Both the position numbers and the translations under genes were made by a program. Shown here one piece after another: positions 1 through 6,573 of a stretch of DNA of 20,465 nucleotides. Origin of the DNA: Oscillospiraceae bacterium (GTDB lineage: Bacteria; Bacillota; Clostridia; Oscillospirales; Ruminococcaceae); NCBI GenBank assembly GCA_019423755.1, contig JAHZAU010000027.1, forward strand, positions 1-20,465, read 5' to 3'. How positions within the stretch are numbered: position 1 is the stretch's first letter; every line of letters starts with the position of its first letter. The notes beneath the pieces were generated by a model. That model was not told the origin of the DNA. It saw nothing but the letters and a program-made list of their open reading frames with translations, and searched no databases.

Positions 1-341
1 ACCTGGAACAGGAATAGTTTTTTAAAGAAGAAGAAAAACTTCTTCTTTTCCGATGCCCGGCCGCCTGCAAGATCGTCCGCGAGATGCTGCCGGCCATACT
101 GGCGGCCCTGCCGGAGGACCTGGAACAGGAATAGTTTTTTAAAGAAGAAGAAAAACTTCTTCTTTTCCGATGCTCGGCCGCCTGCAAGATCGTCCGCGAG
201 ATGCTGCTGGCGCTGCCGGAGGACCTGGAACAAGAATAGTTTTTTAAAGAAGAAAAACTTCTTCTTTTCCGATGCCCGGCCGCCTGCACGATCGTCCGCG
301 AGATGCTGTTGGCCCTGCCGGAGGACCTGGAACAGGAATAG
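1..341 (+). repeat. Tandem array of a gene 3' end plus hairpin (3 units)
   Basis: Three head-to-tail imperfect units follow a shared 17-base piece at 1-17. The units are 18-134, 135-239 and 240-341 (117, 105 and 102 bp). Each unit ends in the same in-frame coding tail, read as ALPEDLEQE followed by TAG (stops at 15-17, 132-134, 237-239, 339-341). The preceding codons read CKIVREML or CTIVREML. After the first three stops comes an AT-rich inverted repeat with an A5 loop (arms 24-33/39-48 and 141-150/156-165, shorter near 247-264). All spacings are multiples of three, and the length differences are whole codons. This looks like duplication of the last part of an upstream gene together with its terminator. 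The parent gene lies outside the window and I do not recognise it. Confidence 0.85.
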
Positions 342-404
342 CCGGGCAAACGGCCCGCGGAGGGAAGGGGAGACCCCACCCGTTCCCCAGGCGGATTTTA
401 CATA

Positions 405-460
405 TATATTATATAGGAAGAAAACAGAACAAACCCCCTGTTTTGTAAAAATAAAGGAGG
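405..460 (+). promoter_or_regulatory. AT-rich -10 region, small leader hairpin and RBS of the polyamine operon
   Basis: An AT-only tract at 402-415 offers TATATT/TATTAT as a possible -10, but no convincing -35 lies upstream. A 7-bp inverted repeat (421-427 with 438-444) is followed by a strong AAAGGAGG at 453-460, eight bases before the ATG at 469. The RBS and start are convincing; the promoter assignment is weak. A GC-rich imperfect hairpin at about 363-387 may end transcription from upstream, but no long T-run follows it. Confidence 0.4.
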
Positions 461-468
461 ACATTATC

Positions 469-1671
469 ATGGGAAAAGCTCTTATCATCGGCTGCGGCGG
501 TGTTGCTTCCGTTGCCATCCACAAATGCTGCCAGAACAGCGAAGTTTTTGAGGAGATCTGCATCGCCAGCCGCACCAAATCCAAATGCGACGCCCTCAAG
601 GAGAAACTGGCCCCCACCACCTCCACCCGCATCACCACCGCCCAGGTGGACGCCGACAACGTGGAGGAGCTCATCGCCCTCATCCAGCAGGTGAAACCCG
701 ACGTGGTGCTGAACCTGGCCCTGCCTTACCAGGACCTGCACATTATGGACGCCTGCCTGGCTACCCGCACCCACTATGTGGACACCGCCAACTATGAGCC
801 GGAAGACACCGCCAAGTTCGAGTACAGCTGGCAGTGGGCTTACCGCAAACGCTTTGAGGAAGCCGGCATCACCGCCCTGCTGGGCAGCGGCTTCGACCCC
901 GGCGTCACCAGCGTCTTCTCCGCTTACGCCCTGAAGCACGAGTTTGACGAGATCCACACCATCGACATCCTGGACTGCAACGGCGGCGACCACGGCTATC
1001 CCTTCGCCACCAACTTCAACCCCGAGATCAACATCCGCGAAGTGTCCGCCAAAGGCTCCTACTGGGAGAACGGCCACTGGGTAGAGACCGAGCCCATGGA
1101 GATCAAGCGCGAATACAACTTCGACCAGGTGGGCCAAAAGGATATGTACCTGCTGCACCACGAGGAGATCGAAAGCCTAGCGCTGAACATCCCCGGCATC
1201 CGCCGCATCCGCTTCTTCATGACCTTCGGTCAGAGCTACCTGACCCACCTGAAATGCCTGGAAAACGTGGGCATGACCTCCATCGAGCCCATCATGTACG
1301 AAGGCAAGGAGATCATCCCCCTGCAGTTCCTCAAAGCCGTGCTGCCCGACCCCGCCAGCCTGGGCCCGCGCACCAAAGGCAAGACCAACATCGGCTGCAT
1401 CTTCACCGGCGTCAAGGACGGCAAAGAGAAACACTACTACCTGTACAACGTCTGCGACCATCAGGAGTGCTATAAAGAGGTCGGCTCCCAGGCCGTATCC
1501 TACACCACCGGCGTCCCCGCTATGATCGGCGCTATGCTGGTGATGAACGGCACCTGGAACCGTCCCGGCGTCCACAACATGGAGGAGTTCGATCCCGATC
1601 CGTTCATGGATGCCCTCAACAAATGGGGCCTGCCCTGGCAGGAGAACCACAACCCGGTGCTGGTGGACTAA
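469..1671 (+). CDS. Carboxy(nor)spermidine synthase/dehydrogenase, saccharopine dehydrogenase family
   Basis: This 400-residue cytosolic protein opens with a Rossmann nucleotide-binding motif (IIGCGGVAS, residues 6-14). It continues with features of the saccharopine dehydrogenase family, including the stretch around residues 142-150 (GSGFDPGVT). Its closest functional class is carboxynorspermidine synthase (CASDH), which uses NADPH to join aspartate semialdehyde to putrescine or diaminopropane, giving carboxyspermidine or carboxynorspermidine. The assignment is supported by the next gene, nspC, which starts directly after this stop codon (TAA then ATG, no gap). Length fits the family. The start is fixed by AAAGGAGG eight bases upstream. 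True lysine-pathway saccharopine dehydrogenase is less likely because of the nspC partner. Which diamine is used cannot be read from the sequence. Confidence 0.9.
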   Translation: MGKALIIGCGGVASVAIHKCCQNSEVFEEICIASRTKSKCDALKEKLAPTTSTRITTAQVDADNVEELIALIQQVKPDVVLNLALPYQDLHIMDACLATRTHYVDTANYEPEDTAKFEYSWQWAYRKRFEEAGITALLGSGFDPGVTSVFSAYALKHEFDEIHTIDILDCNGGDHGYPFATNFNPEINIREVSAKGSYWENGHWVETEPMEIKREYNFDQVGQKDMYLLHHEEIESLALNIPGIRRIRFFMTFGQSYLTHLKCLENVGMTSIEPIMYEGKEIIPLQFLKAVLPDPASLGPRTKGKTNIGCIFTGVKDGKEKHYYLYNVCDHQECYKEVGSQAVSYTTGVPAMIGAMLVMNGTWNRPGVHNMEEFDPDPFMDALNKWGLPWQENHNPVLVD

Positions 1672-2802
1672 ATGGAGCAGAATCCCGCCCTTTCTACCCC
1701 TTATTACCTGGTGCAGGAGGAGCCGCTGCGCAAAAACTTAGAGATCCTGCGGCAGCTTGCCCAGGATACCGGCTGCAAGGTGCTGCTGGCGCAGAAGGCC
1801 TTCTCCATGTTTTCCTGCTACCCGCTGCTGCGGCAGTATCTGGCCGGCTCCACCGCCAGCGGCCTGTATGAGGCCCGTCTGGGCGCCGAGGAGTTCGGCG
1901 GCGAGACCCACGTTTTCTCCCCAGCCTACCAGGAAGGGGAGTTTGCGCAGATCCTCCGTTACGCCGACCATCTGGTGTTCAACTCCCCGGCGCAGCTGCG
2001 GCGCTTTGCCCCCCGGGCCCGGGAGGCGGGCAAACAGGTGGGCCTGCGGATTAACCCCCAGTGTTCCACCCAGGAAGGCCACGCCATCTATGACCCCTGC
2101 GCCCCCGGTTCCCGCCTGGGCACCACCCGGGAGCAGTTCACCCCCGACCTTCTGCCGCTGCTGGACGGCCTGCACTTCCATACCCTCTGCGAGCAGGACT
2201 CCGACGCCCTGGAAGTGACCCTCCAAGCGGTGGAGAAGCAGTTTGGCGCCGAGCTTTCCCAGATGAAATGGCTCAACCTGGGCGGCGGCCACCACATCAC
2301 CCGCCCGGACTACGATTTGGAGCGTCTGCGCCGCCTGCTGCTCTCTTTGCGGGAGCGTTACGGCTTCCAGGTCTATCTGGAACCCGGCGAAGCGGTGGTG
2401 CTGCGCGCCGGCGTGCTGGTGAGCCGGGTGCTGGAGATCGTGGAAAACGGCATCGCCATCGCCATCCTGGACACCTCCGCCGCCTGCCATATGCCCGACG
2501 TGCTGGAAATGCCCTACCGCCCGCCGGTACAGGGCAGCGGCCAGCCCGGTGAAAAGCCCTACACCTACCGCCTGGCCGGTCCCACCTGCCTGGCCGGAGA
2601 CGTGATCGGGGACTATTCCTTCGACGCGCCCCTCAAGGAAGGGGACACCGTTGTCCTGGAAGACATGGCGCTGTACACCATGGTCAAGAACAACACCTTT
2701 AATGGCATGCCGCTGCCGTCCATCGCCTGGCAGGGGATGGATGGGTCTGTTTCGCTGGTGCGCCGCTTCGGCTACGAGGACTTTAAGTCCCGCCTTTCCT
2801 AA
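1672..2802 (+). CDS. nspC: Carboxynorspermidine/carboxyspermidine decarboxylase
   Basis: This 376-residue protein is a fold-III, PLP-dependent decarboxylase of the alanine racemase/ornithine decarboxylase type. It removes CO2 from carboxy(nor)spermidine to give (nor)spermidine. Visible landmarks are the PLP lysine in AQKAFS (K42), the HFHTLCEQ segment (168-175), the phosphate-binding LNLGGGHH (201-208), EPGE (237-240), and the C-terminal catalytic region GPTCLAGDVIGDY (303-315) with C306 and D310. The start codon abuts the stop of the synthase gene, so the two are surely co-transcribed and probably translationally coupled. The RBS is the GGAG-containing end of the upstream gene. A strong terminator follows the stop. 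Together the pair gives the alternative spermidine route that needs no S-adenosylmethionine decarboxylase. No putrescine-forming gene lies in the window. Confidence 0.93.
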   Translation: MEQNPALSTPYYLVQEEPLRKNLEILRQLAQDTGCKVLLAQKAFSMFSCYPLLRQYLAGSTASGLYEARLGAEEFGGETHVFSPAYQEGEFAQILRYADHLVFNSPAQLRRFAPRAREAGKQVGLRINPQCSTQEGHAIYDPCAPGSRLGTTREQFTPDLLPLLDGLHFHTLCEQDSDALEVTLQAVEKQFGAELSQMKWLNLGGGHHITRPDYDLERLRRLLLSLRERYGFQVYLEPGEAVVLRAGVLVSRVLEIVENGIAIAILDTSAACHMPDVLEMPYRPPVQGSGQPGEKPYTYRLAGPTCLAGDVIGDYSFDAPLKEGDTVVLEDMALYTMVKNNTFNGMPLPSIAWQGMDGSVSLVRRFGYEDFKSRLS

Positions 2803-2822
2803 AACCGACCCGAACAAAAAAG

Positions 2823-2866
2823 ACCTCCCGTCTGGAAGAGCGCTTCCGGCGGGAGGTTTTGCTTTT
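2823..2866 (+). terminator. Rho-independent terminator of the polyamine operon
   Basis: Arms ACCTCCCG (2823-2830) and CGGGAGGT (2850-2857) pair perfectly. The stem continues inward with an imperfect TGGAAG/CTTCC helix, and a broken T-tract follows at 2857-2866. It begins about 20 bases after the nspC stop. Confidence 0.88.
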
Positions 2867-2875
2867 GTGCGGGGG

Positions 2876-2904
2876 TGGATTTTTTGGGGGACACGCGTTA
2901 TAAT
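2876..2904 (+). promoter_or_regulatory. Promoter for the leader peptide and methyltransferase
   Basis: A perfect TATAAT lies at 2899-2904. A 17-base spacer places the -35 at 2876-2881 (TGGATT, only three matches to TTGACA). The start would fall near 2911, just before the RBS of the leader ORF. Confidence 0.5.
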
Positions 2905-2934
2905 GGTACCATTCCCAGAAAGGAGTGCATACAG

Positions 2935-2970
2935 ATGTGTGGAGGTATCCTGGCGCAAAAGATTGCATAA
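2935..2970 (+). CDS. Putative 11-residue regulatory leader peptide MCGGILAQKIA
   Basis: A short open frame with its own good ribosome site (AGAAAGGAG, 2917-2925, nine bases before the ATG) encodes MCGGILAQKIA and stops at 2968-2970. Two bases later begins the left arm of a perfect 12-bp inverted repeat whose right arm overlaps the methyltransferase RBS. A ribosome paused on the last codons would cover that left arm and free the RBS. This matches the layout of known translational attenuators of erm and cat genes. The peptide resembles no leader I know, and its translation is unproven. Confidence 0.5.
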   Translation: MCGGILAQKIA

Positions 2971-2971
2971 G

Positions 2972-3016
2972 CCCATGTAAATAGCCAAAGACACGCCGAT
3001 ATATTTACATGGGAGG
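2972..3016 (+). promoter_or_regulatory. RBS-masking hairpin (putative translational attenuator)
   Basis: CCCATGTAAATA (2972-2983) and TATTTACATGGG (3002-3013) form a perfect 12-bp stem with an 18-base loop. The methyltransferase RBS GGGAGG is at 3011-3016, so its first three bases are inside the stem. No T-run follows, which argues against a terminator and for control of translation. Confidence 0.65.
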
Positions 3017-3024
3017 ACAAAAAC

Positions 3025-3756
3025 ATGAAAGAAAACAAGTACGACAACGAAAGCTTTTTCCAGAAATACAGCCAGATGCTGCGCTCGCAGAAGGGCCTGC
3101 AGGGTGCAGGGGAGTGGTCCGAACTGCAGAAGCTCCTGCCGGATTTTCGCGGGAAAACCGTTCTGGACCTGGGGTGCGGTTACGGCTGGCACTGCAAATA
3201 CGCGGCCGACCATCAAGCGGCCTCGGTGCTGGGTACCGATATTTCCCAGAAGATGCTCCAGAAGGCAAGGGAGATCAACGCCGCCCCGCAGATCGACTAC
3301 CAGTGCGTCGCTATGGAGGACCTGCGCTTCCCGGAGGGCAGCTTTGACGTGATTCTCAGCTCCCTGGCGTTTCATTACGTCGAGGACTTTGTACCGCTGG
3401 TGGAAAACCTGGCCCGGTGGCTCAAAAAAGGCGGCTCGCTGGTCTTTTCGGTGGAACACCCGGTGTTTACTTCCTACGGCACGCAGGACTGGTATTATGA
3501 TGAAAACGGCAAGATCCTGCACTTCCCGGTGGACAACTATTACTATGAGGGCCGCCGGGAGGCGGTGTTCCTGGGGGAGAAGGTGGTAAAATACCACCGG
3601 ACCCTGACCACCTACCTGAATACACTGCTGCAAAACGGCTTGGTGATCCAACAGGTGGTGGAACCGCAGCCGCCCCAGGAGATGATGGACATCGACGGGA
3701 TGAAGGACGAAATGCGCCGCCCGATGATGCTGCTTGTTTCCGCGGTAAAAAGGTAA
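3025..3756 (+). CDS. Class I SAM-dependent methyltransferase
   Basis: This 243-residue soluble protein has the canonical motif I VLDLGCGYG (46-54), which binds S-adenosylmethionine, and an acidic residue after strand 2 (GTDIS, D72). It also has a motif IV-like FDVILSSLAFHYVED (107-121) and the LKKGGSLVFSVEHP strand (133-146). This is the Methyltransf_11/25-type fold; the substrate is not evident. The ATG follows GGGAGG (3011-3016) by eight bases. The gene is monocistronic, between two terminators, and preceded by a leader ORF and an RBS-masking hairpin. That arrangement is typical of drug-inducible methylases, but the sequence is not an Erm-type rRNA methylase by eye. A small-molecule O- or N-methylase is equally possible. 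Confidence 0.88.
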   Translation: MKENKYDNESFFQKYSQMLRSQKGLQGAGEWSELQKLLPDFRGKTVLDLGCGYGWHCKYAADHQAASVLGTDISQKMLQKAREINAAPQIDYQCVAMEDLRFPEGSFDVILSSLAFHYVEDFVPLVENLARWLKKGGSLVFSVEHPVFTSYGTQDWYYDENGKILHFPVDNYYYEGRREAVFLGEKVVKYHRTLTTYLNTLLQNGLVIQQVVEPQPPQEMMDIDGMKDEMRRPMMLLVSAVKR

Positions 3757-3770
3757 AATCACAACCAACC

Positions 3771-3803
3771 AAAACAGCCGGGCCGGAAGGTTCGGCTGTT
3801 TTT
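3771..3803 (+). terminator. Rho-independent terminator after the methyltransferase
   Basis: AAAACAGCCG (3771-3780) pairs with CGGCTGTTTT (3793-3802), and a T-run forms the end of the right arm. It lies 15 bases after the stop. The A-rich left side could let it work on the other strand too, but no gene there needs it. Confidence 0.88.
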
Positions 3804-3843
3804 CTGCGTGCGGTCCTTGTTTTTGAGCGCGGGCGGGGACGTC

Positions 3844-3872
3844 TTGTGAAACGGCCGCATTTTTATTATAAT
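3844..3872 (+). promoter_or_regulatory. Consensus-like promoter of the two-component operon
   Basis: TTGTGA (3844-3849), a 17-base spacer and TATAAT (3867-3872). It is well placed for the response regulator ATG at 3934, giving a leader of about 55 bases. The RBS AAGGAG is at 3919-3924. Confidence 0.75.
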
Positions 3873-3933
3873 AGTAGGAAAGACCTTCCCCAAAAGGGCT
3901 ACACCCAGTCCAAGTTATAAGGAGAATACCAAG

Positions 3934-4599
3934 ATGCGGATTTTGATCATCGAGGACGAGCAGGAACTGCTGCAGGATATTGCCAAGGGTCTGGCGCTGA
4001 AAGGCTACGCCGTCGACCAGGCGGACAACGGAAAAACCGGCTGCCAGATGGCGTTGGATGAAGAATACGACCTGACGGTGTTGGACCGGAACCTGCCGGG
4101 GATGGACGGCTTTTCGGTGCTGCAGGAGCTGCGAAAGGAGCGGCCGCAGGCCAAGGTGCTGATCCTTTCGGCCGATTCCCAGCTGGAAAGCAAGCTGTCC
4201 GGCTTTGCGCTGGGGGCCAGCGACTATCTGACCAAGCCGTTTCACTTTGCGGAGCTGGAAGCGCGCATCCGCGTCCTGCTCAACCGCAAATTTATCCAGG
4301 AGTCCAACGACCTGACCTATGAGGGCCTGACGCTGCATACCCTGCACCGTACGGCGGAGGTGGACGGCAAGCCGCTGGCGTTTCCCACCAAGGAATACGC
4401 GATTTTGGAGTATTTTCTGCTCAACCCCGGGCGGCTGATCACCCAGCAGGAGCTGATCGAACACGTCTGGAACGGGGACGCCGACCCGCTGAGCAATTCC
4501 ATCCGGGTACATCTTTCCGCCCTGCGCAAAAAGCTCAAAGGCGCCCTGGGGCATGACCCCATCCAAACCCGCATCGGGGAGGGATACATCTTATGTTAA
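3934..4599 (+). CDS. OmpR/PhoB-family response regulator
   Basis: This 221-residue cytoplasmic DNA-binding regulator has a receiver domain at about 1-115. The acidic pocket is E7/D8, the phosphoacceptor is D51 (in VLDRNLPGMDG), the switch serine is S79, and the invariant lysine is K101 (LTKPF). A winged-helix DNA-binding domain spans about 128-221, with the EYAILEYFLLNPGRLITQ signature near 136-153. Length is normal for the family. It overlaps the sensor kinase start by seven bases (4593-4599), so the two are translated together. Its likely target is the redox operon at 5762, because an 11-bp-period direct repeat lies in front of that operon's -10. I see no matching repeat in front of its own promoter. 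Confidence 0.95.
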   Translation: MRILIIEDEQELLQDIAKGLALKGYAVDQADNGKTGCQMALDEEYDLTVLDRNLPGMDGFSVLQELRKERPQAKVLILSADSQLESKLSGFALGASDYLTKPFHFAELEARIRVLLNRKFIQESNDLTYEGLTLHTLHRTAEVDGKPLAFPTKEYAILEYFLLNPGRLITQQELIEHVWNGDADPLSNSIRVHLSALRKKLKGALGHDPIQTRIGEGYILC

Positions 4600-5696
4600 A
4601 GAAAATCTCTCTGCGGGTCCGGTTTACCCTGGTGGCCAGCTTGTTTTTGCTGGTCTCCTGCGTCAGCCTGACGCTGCTTTCCAACGTGTCGGCGGTGCGG
4701 ATGATCGAGAAGGTGGCGCTGACGCCGGCTTACCGCGCGCCCGCGTCCACGCCCATGCTGGAATTGGAGGAGGCCGCCGCGGTCTGCGAGCCTTCTTATC
4801 ATGTTTTCCAGCAGAAAACGGTGGTCGCCACGGTGCTCATCGTCCTCACCGGGAGCGTGGCCACCTATTTTGCGGCAGGATATGTGCTCAAGCCCATCCG
4901 GGACCTGTCCGGGGAGGTGCAGAAGCGCAATGTGGAAAACCTGGGCGAGCCCATCGCCCTGCCGCAAAGCGCCGATGAGATCCGCCAGCTGACCGTCTCC
5001 TTCAACCAGATGATGGCCGACCTGCGGCGGGCCTTCCTGCTGCAGAAGGAGTTTTCCGCCAACGCGGCCCACGAGCTGCGCACCCCGTTGGCCATCATGC
5101 GGGCGAAGCTGGACGTCTTTTCCCTGGCGGAAAGCCGGGATGCGGAGACAAAAGAGATGGTCGCGGCCATGGACCAGCAGTTGGAGCGCCTGTCCAAGCT
5201 CATCGAGGACCTGCTTTGGTTTAGCCAGGACCTGCCGCTGGAACAGATGGAGCCGGTCCCGCTGTATCCGCTGTTCTGCGATGTGGCCGAGGAACTGTCC
5301 AGCTTGTGGGAGAAAAAGCAGATCCAGGTCCAGATCCAGCCCACCGATTGCTACGTCCAGGGGCAGGACCGGCTGCTGGAACGGGTCTTTTACAATCTGC
5401 TGGAAAACGCCGTCAAATACAGCCCGCCCGGTACCTGCGTCCAGGTTACCGCCAAAAGGGAAGGGGACCGCGTGCGGGTGCAGGTCGCCGACCGGGGGGA
5501 GGGCATCCCCGAAGCCTGCCGGGAATCGGTGTTCGAGCCCTTCTTCCGGGTGGATAAATCCCGGAGCCGGGCGGTGGGAGGAAGCGGCCTGGGGCTTGCG
5601 GTCTGCAAAAAAATCCTGGAACGGCACCATGCGCCGGTCCGCGTCCTGCCCAATCACCCGTCCGGCTGCATTTTTGAAATTGACTTTCCCGCTTAA
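4593..5696 (+). CDS. Membrane sensor histidine kinase
   Basis: This 367-residue kinase has two membrane helices (about 11-30 and 78-97) that flank a very short extracytoplasmic loop of about 45 residues containing one cysteine (C65). A HAMP-like segment (about 98-150) leads to the H-box AAHELRTPLA (phosphorylated H160). The N-box is ERVFYNLLENAVKYS (N272), with G1 DRGEGIP (D300), F-box FEPFFRVD (314-321) and G2 GGSGLGLA (329-336). All catalytic motifs are intact. It pairs with the overlapping response regulator. The small sensor loop with a lone cysteine, next to an operon of thiol-redox proteins, suggests redox or envelope thiol sensing; this is inference. The stop codon lies inside the direct repeat that precedes the redox operon. 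Confidence 0.95.
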   Translation: MLKKISLRVRFTLVASLFLLVSCVSLTLLSNVSAVRMIEKVALTPAYRAPASTPMLELEEAAAVCEPSYHVFQQKTVVATVLIVLTGSVATYFAAGYVLKPIRDLSGEVQKRNVENLGEPIALPQSADEIRQLTVSFNQMMADLRRAFLLQKEFSANAAHELRTPLAIMRAKLDVFSLAESRDAETKEMVAAMDQQLERLSKLIEDLLWFSQDLPLEQMEPVPLYPLFCDVAEELSSLWEKKQIQVQIQPTDCYVQGQDRLLERVFYNLLENAVKYSPPGTCVQVTAKREGDRVRVQVADRGEGIPEACRESVFEPFFRVDKSRSRAVGGSGLGLAVCKKILERHHAPVRVLPNHPSGCIFEIDFPA

Positions 5697-5710
5697 CATC
5701 CGCTTTATAC
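5689..5710 (+). promoter_or_regulatory. Candidate OmpR-type operator: direct repeat with 11-bp period
   Basis: CCGCTTAACAT (5689-5699) is followed immediately by CCGCTTTATAC (5700-5710), with 8 of 11 positions identical. Adjacent direct repeats with an 11-bp period that take the place of a -35 are the usual binding pattern of OmpR/PhoB regulators. The repeat ends nine bases before the -10 at 5720 and overlaps the end of the kinase gene. Confidence 0.5.
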
Positions 5711-5716
5711 GCGTTG

Positions 5717-5725
5717 TGCTATACT
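5717..5725 (+). promoter_or_regulatory. Extended -10 promoter of the redox lipoprotein operon
   Basis: TGCTATACT (5717-5725) is an extended -10. No good -35 sits at the proper distance (CATCCG at 5697-5702), which fits activator dependence on the direct repeat just upstream. The start would be near 5732-5734, at the end of the left arm or inside the loop of the following hairpin. Confidence 0.5.
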
Positions 5726-5761
5726 CCTTTTGCAAACCAAAAGCAAAAGGAGTATTTTTTT
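5721..5761 (+). terminator. Terminator-like hairpin whose right arm holds the next gene's RBS
   Basis: ATACTCCTTTTGC (5721-5733) and GCAAAAGGAGTAT (5743-5755) pair perfectly over 13 bp with a nine-base loop. Seven T's follow (5755-5761), directly abutting the ATG at 5762. The right arm contains AAAAGGAG (5745-5752), the lipoprotein RBS. The element can therefore end two-component transcripts or mask the RBS in read-through RNA. Confidence 0.75.
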
Positions 5762-6439
5762 ATGAAGCGATTGACAGTGATCTTTGTAGCGGCCGTCTGC
5801 GCCCTTTCCCTGGCAGCTTGCGGCAGCCAGAAACCGACCCAGGACGAGGTGAAGCAGGCGCTGGAAGAAGGCACCATCACCCTGGAAGACGCCGTGGACA
5901 AAGGCTGGGTCACCCAGGAATGGGCGGATGATTATATCGAGGAGCGCAAAGTCCCGGCTGCCGATAAGATGCAGGCCGGCGCCATCGGGGACTTTTCCAC
6001 CACCACCCTTTCCGAGGAGACCTTTACCCGGGAGCAGCTGGGCGAGGTGACCCTGTTTGTCTTTTTGGACCCGGCGGACCCGGATGCCGCGGCCTTTTAT
6101 CAGGCGCTGGCAGACGGCTATGAAGGCGTAAAGGAAAACGGCGCCGAGATCCTGGTATGCACCAAAAGCGAGGAAGGAAACGAGCTGTTTGCCGAGGCGC
6201 CCTTCCCGGTGATCCTCTATAACGATTCGCTGCAGGCCGCGGTGGCGTCCCACAAAGAGATGATCGAAGGGATGCCCAACAGCGCTTCCTGGTGCGTGAA
6301 CGGTTCCTTCTATTCTGCGTGGTTCTCCGCGGTGGAAGCGGAAAAGCTGGCCGGTTCTGCTGCGGGCTTTGTGTCCATGCAGAAGGAGATGACCGAGGAA
6401 AGCGGCGCCCAGAGCGGCGGGATGGCGGTGATGGGATGA
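5762..6439 (+). CDS. Lipoprotein with a degenerate thioredoxin/TlpA-like domain
   Basis: This 225-residue protein has a lipoprotein signal peptide ending in LAAC (C20), so it is anchored to the outer face of the membrane. Residues about 26-70 form an acidic helical segment. Residues about 75-200 follow the TlpA/redoxin plan (IGDFSTTTL, then FVFLDPADPDAAAFYQ, then GMPNSASWCVNGSF). The active-site position that normally reads WCxxC is DPADPDA here, so both catalytic cysteines are missing. Only C133 and C178 remain after the lipobox. It heads a four-gene operon with overlapping junctions. The ATG was chosen because it has an RBS (5745-5752) and gives a perfect lipobox. A structural or substrate-binding redoxin relative is my best reading. 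Confidence 0.75.
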   Translation: MKRLTVIFVAAVCALSLAACGSQKPTQDEVKQALEEGTITLEDAVDKGWVTQEWADDYIEERKVPAADKMQAGAIGDFSTTTLSEETFTREQLGEVTLFVFLDPADPDAAAFYQALADGYEGVKENGAEILVCTKSEEGNELFAEAPFPVILYNDSLQAAVASHKEMIEGMPNSASWCVNGSFYSAWFSAVEAEKLAGSAAGFVSMQKEMTEESGAQSGGMAVMG

Positions 6440-6573
6440 TCTGGCGGAAACCGACCCTGTTCTTTTTGGCGCTGGCGGTTGCCATGATCGGCATCGGCCT
6501 TTCCCGCGGCGAGGCGGCGGTCGTCCTGAGCAAGGGGATCAATCTGTGTTTGGAGTGTGTCGGCATTGGCTAA
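6436..6573 (+). CDS. CD1871A-family CXXC micropeptide (45 residues)
   Basis: This small protein overlaps the lipoprotein stop by four bases (ATGA, 6436-6439). It has an N-terminal hydrophobic helix (about residues 7-22) followed by a short tail with C39 and C42 arranged as CLEC near the C terminus. The pattern (one helix, then a late CXXC in a protein of about 45 residues) matches the CD1871A family named from Clostridioides difficile, which is commonly encoded beside 4Fe-4S and TlpA-like proteins. It is probably membrane-anchored with the thiols at the surface. Function is unknown; a redox partner or maturation factor for the neighbouring proteins is inference. It overlaps the next frame by up to 17 bases. 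Confidence 0.75.
   Translation: MIWRKPTLFFLALAVAMIGIGLSRGEAAVVLSKGINLCLECVGIG

Noticed and set aside
1..341. CRISPR array
   Set aside because: Units exceed 100 bp, have no unique spacers, and encode a repeated gene tail with a hairpin. No cas genes are present.
1738..4566. A very long open frame on the minus strand across nspC, the methyltransferase and the response regulator
   Set aside because: It runs antisense to three genes with clear motifs and crosses two terminators and a promoter. It has no recognisable domain. Long antisense frames are common in GC-rich coding DNA.
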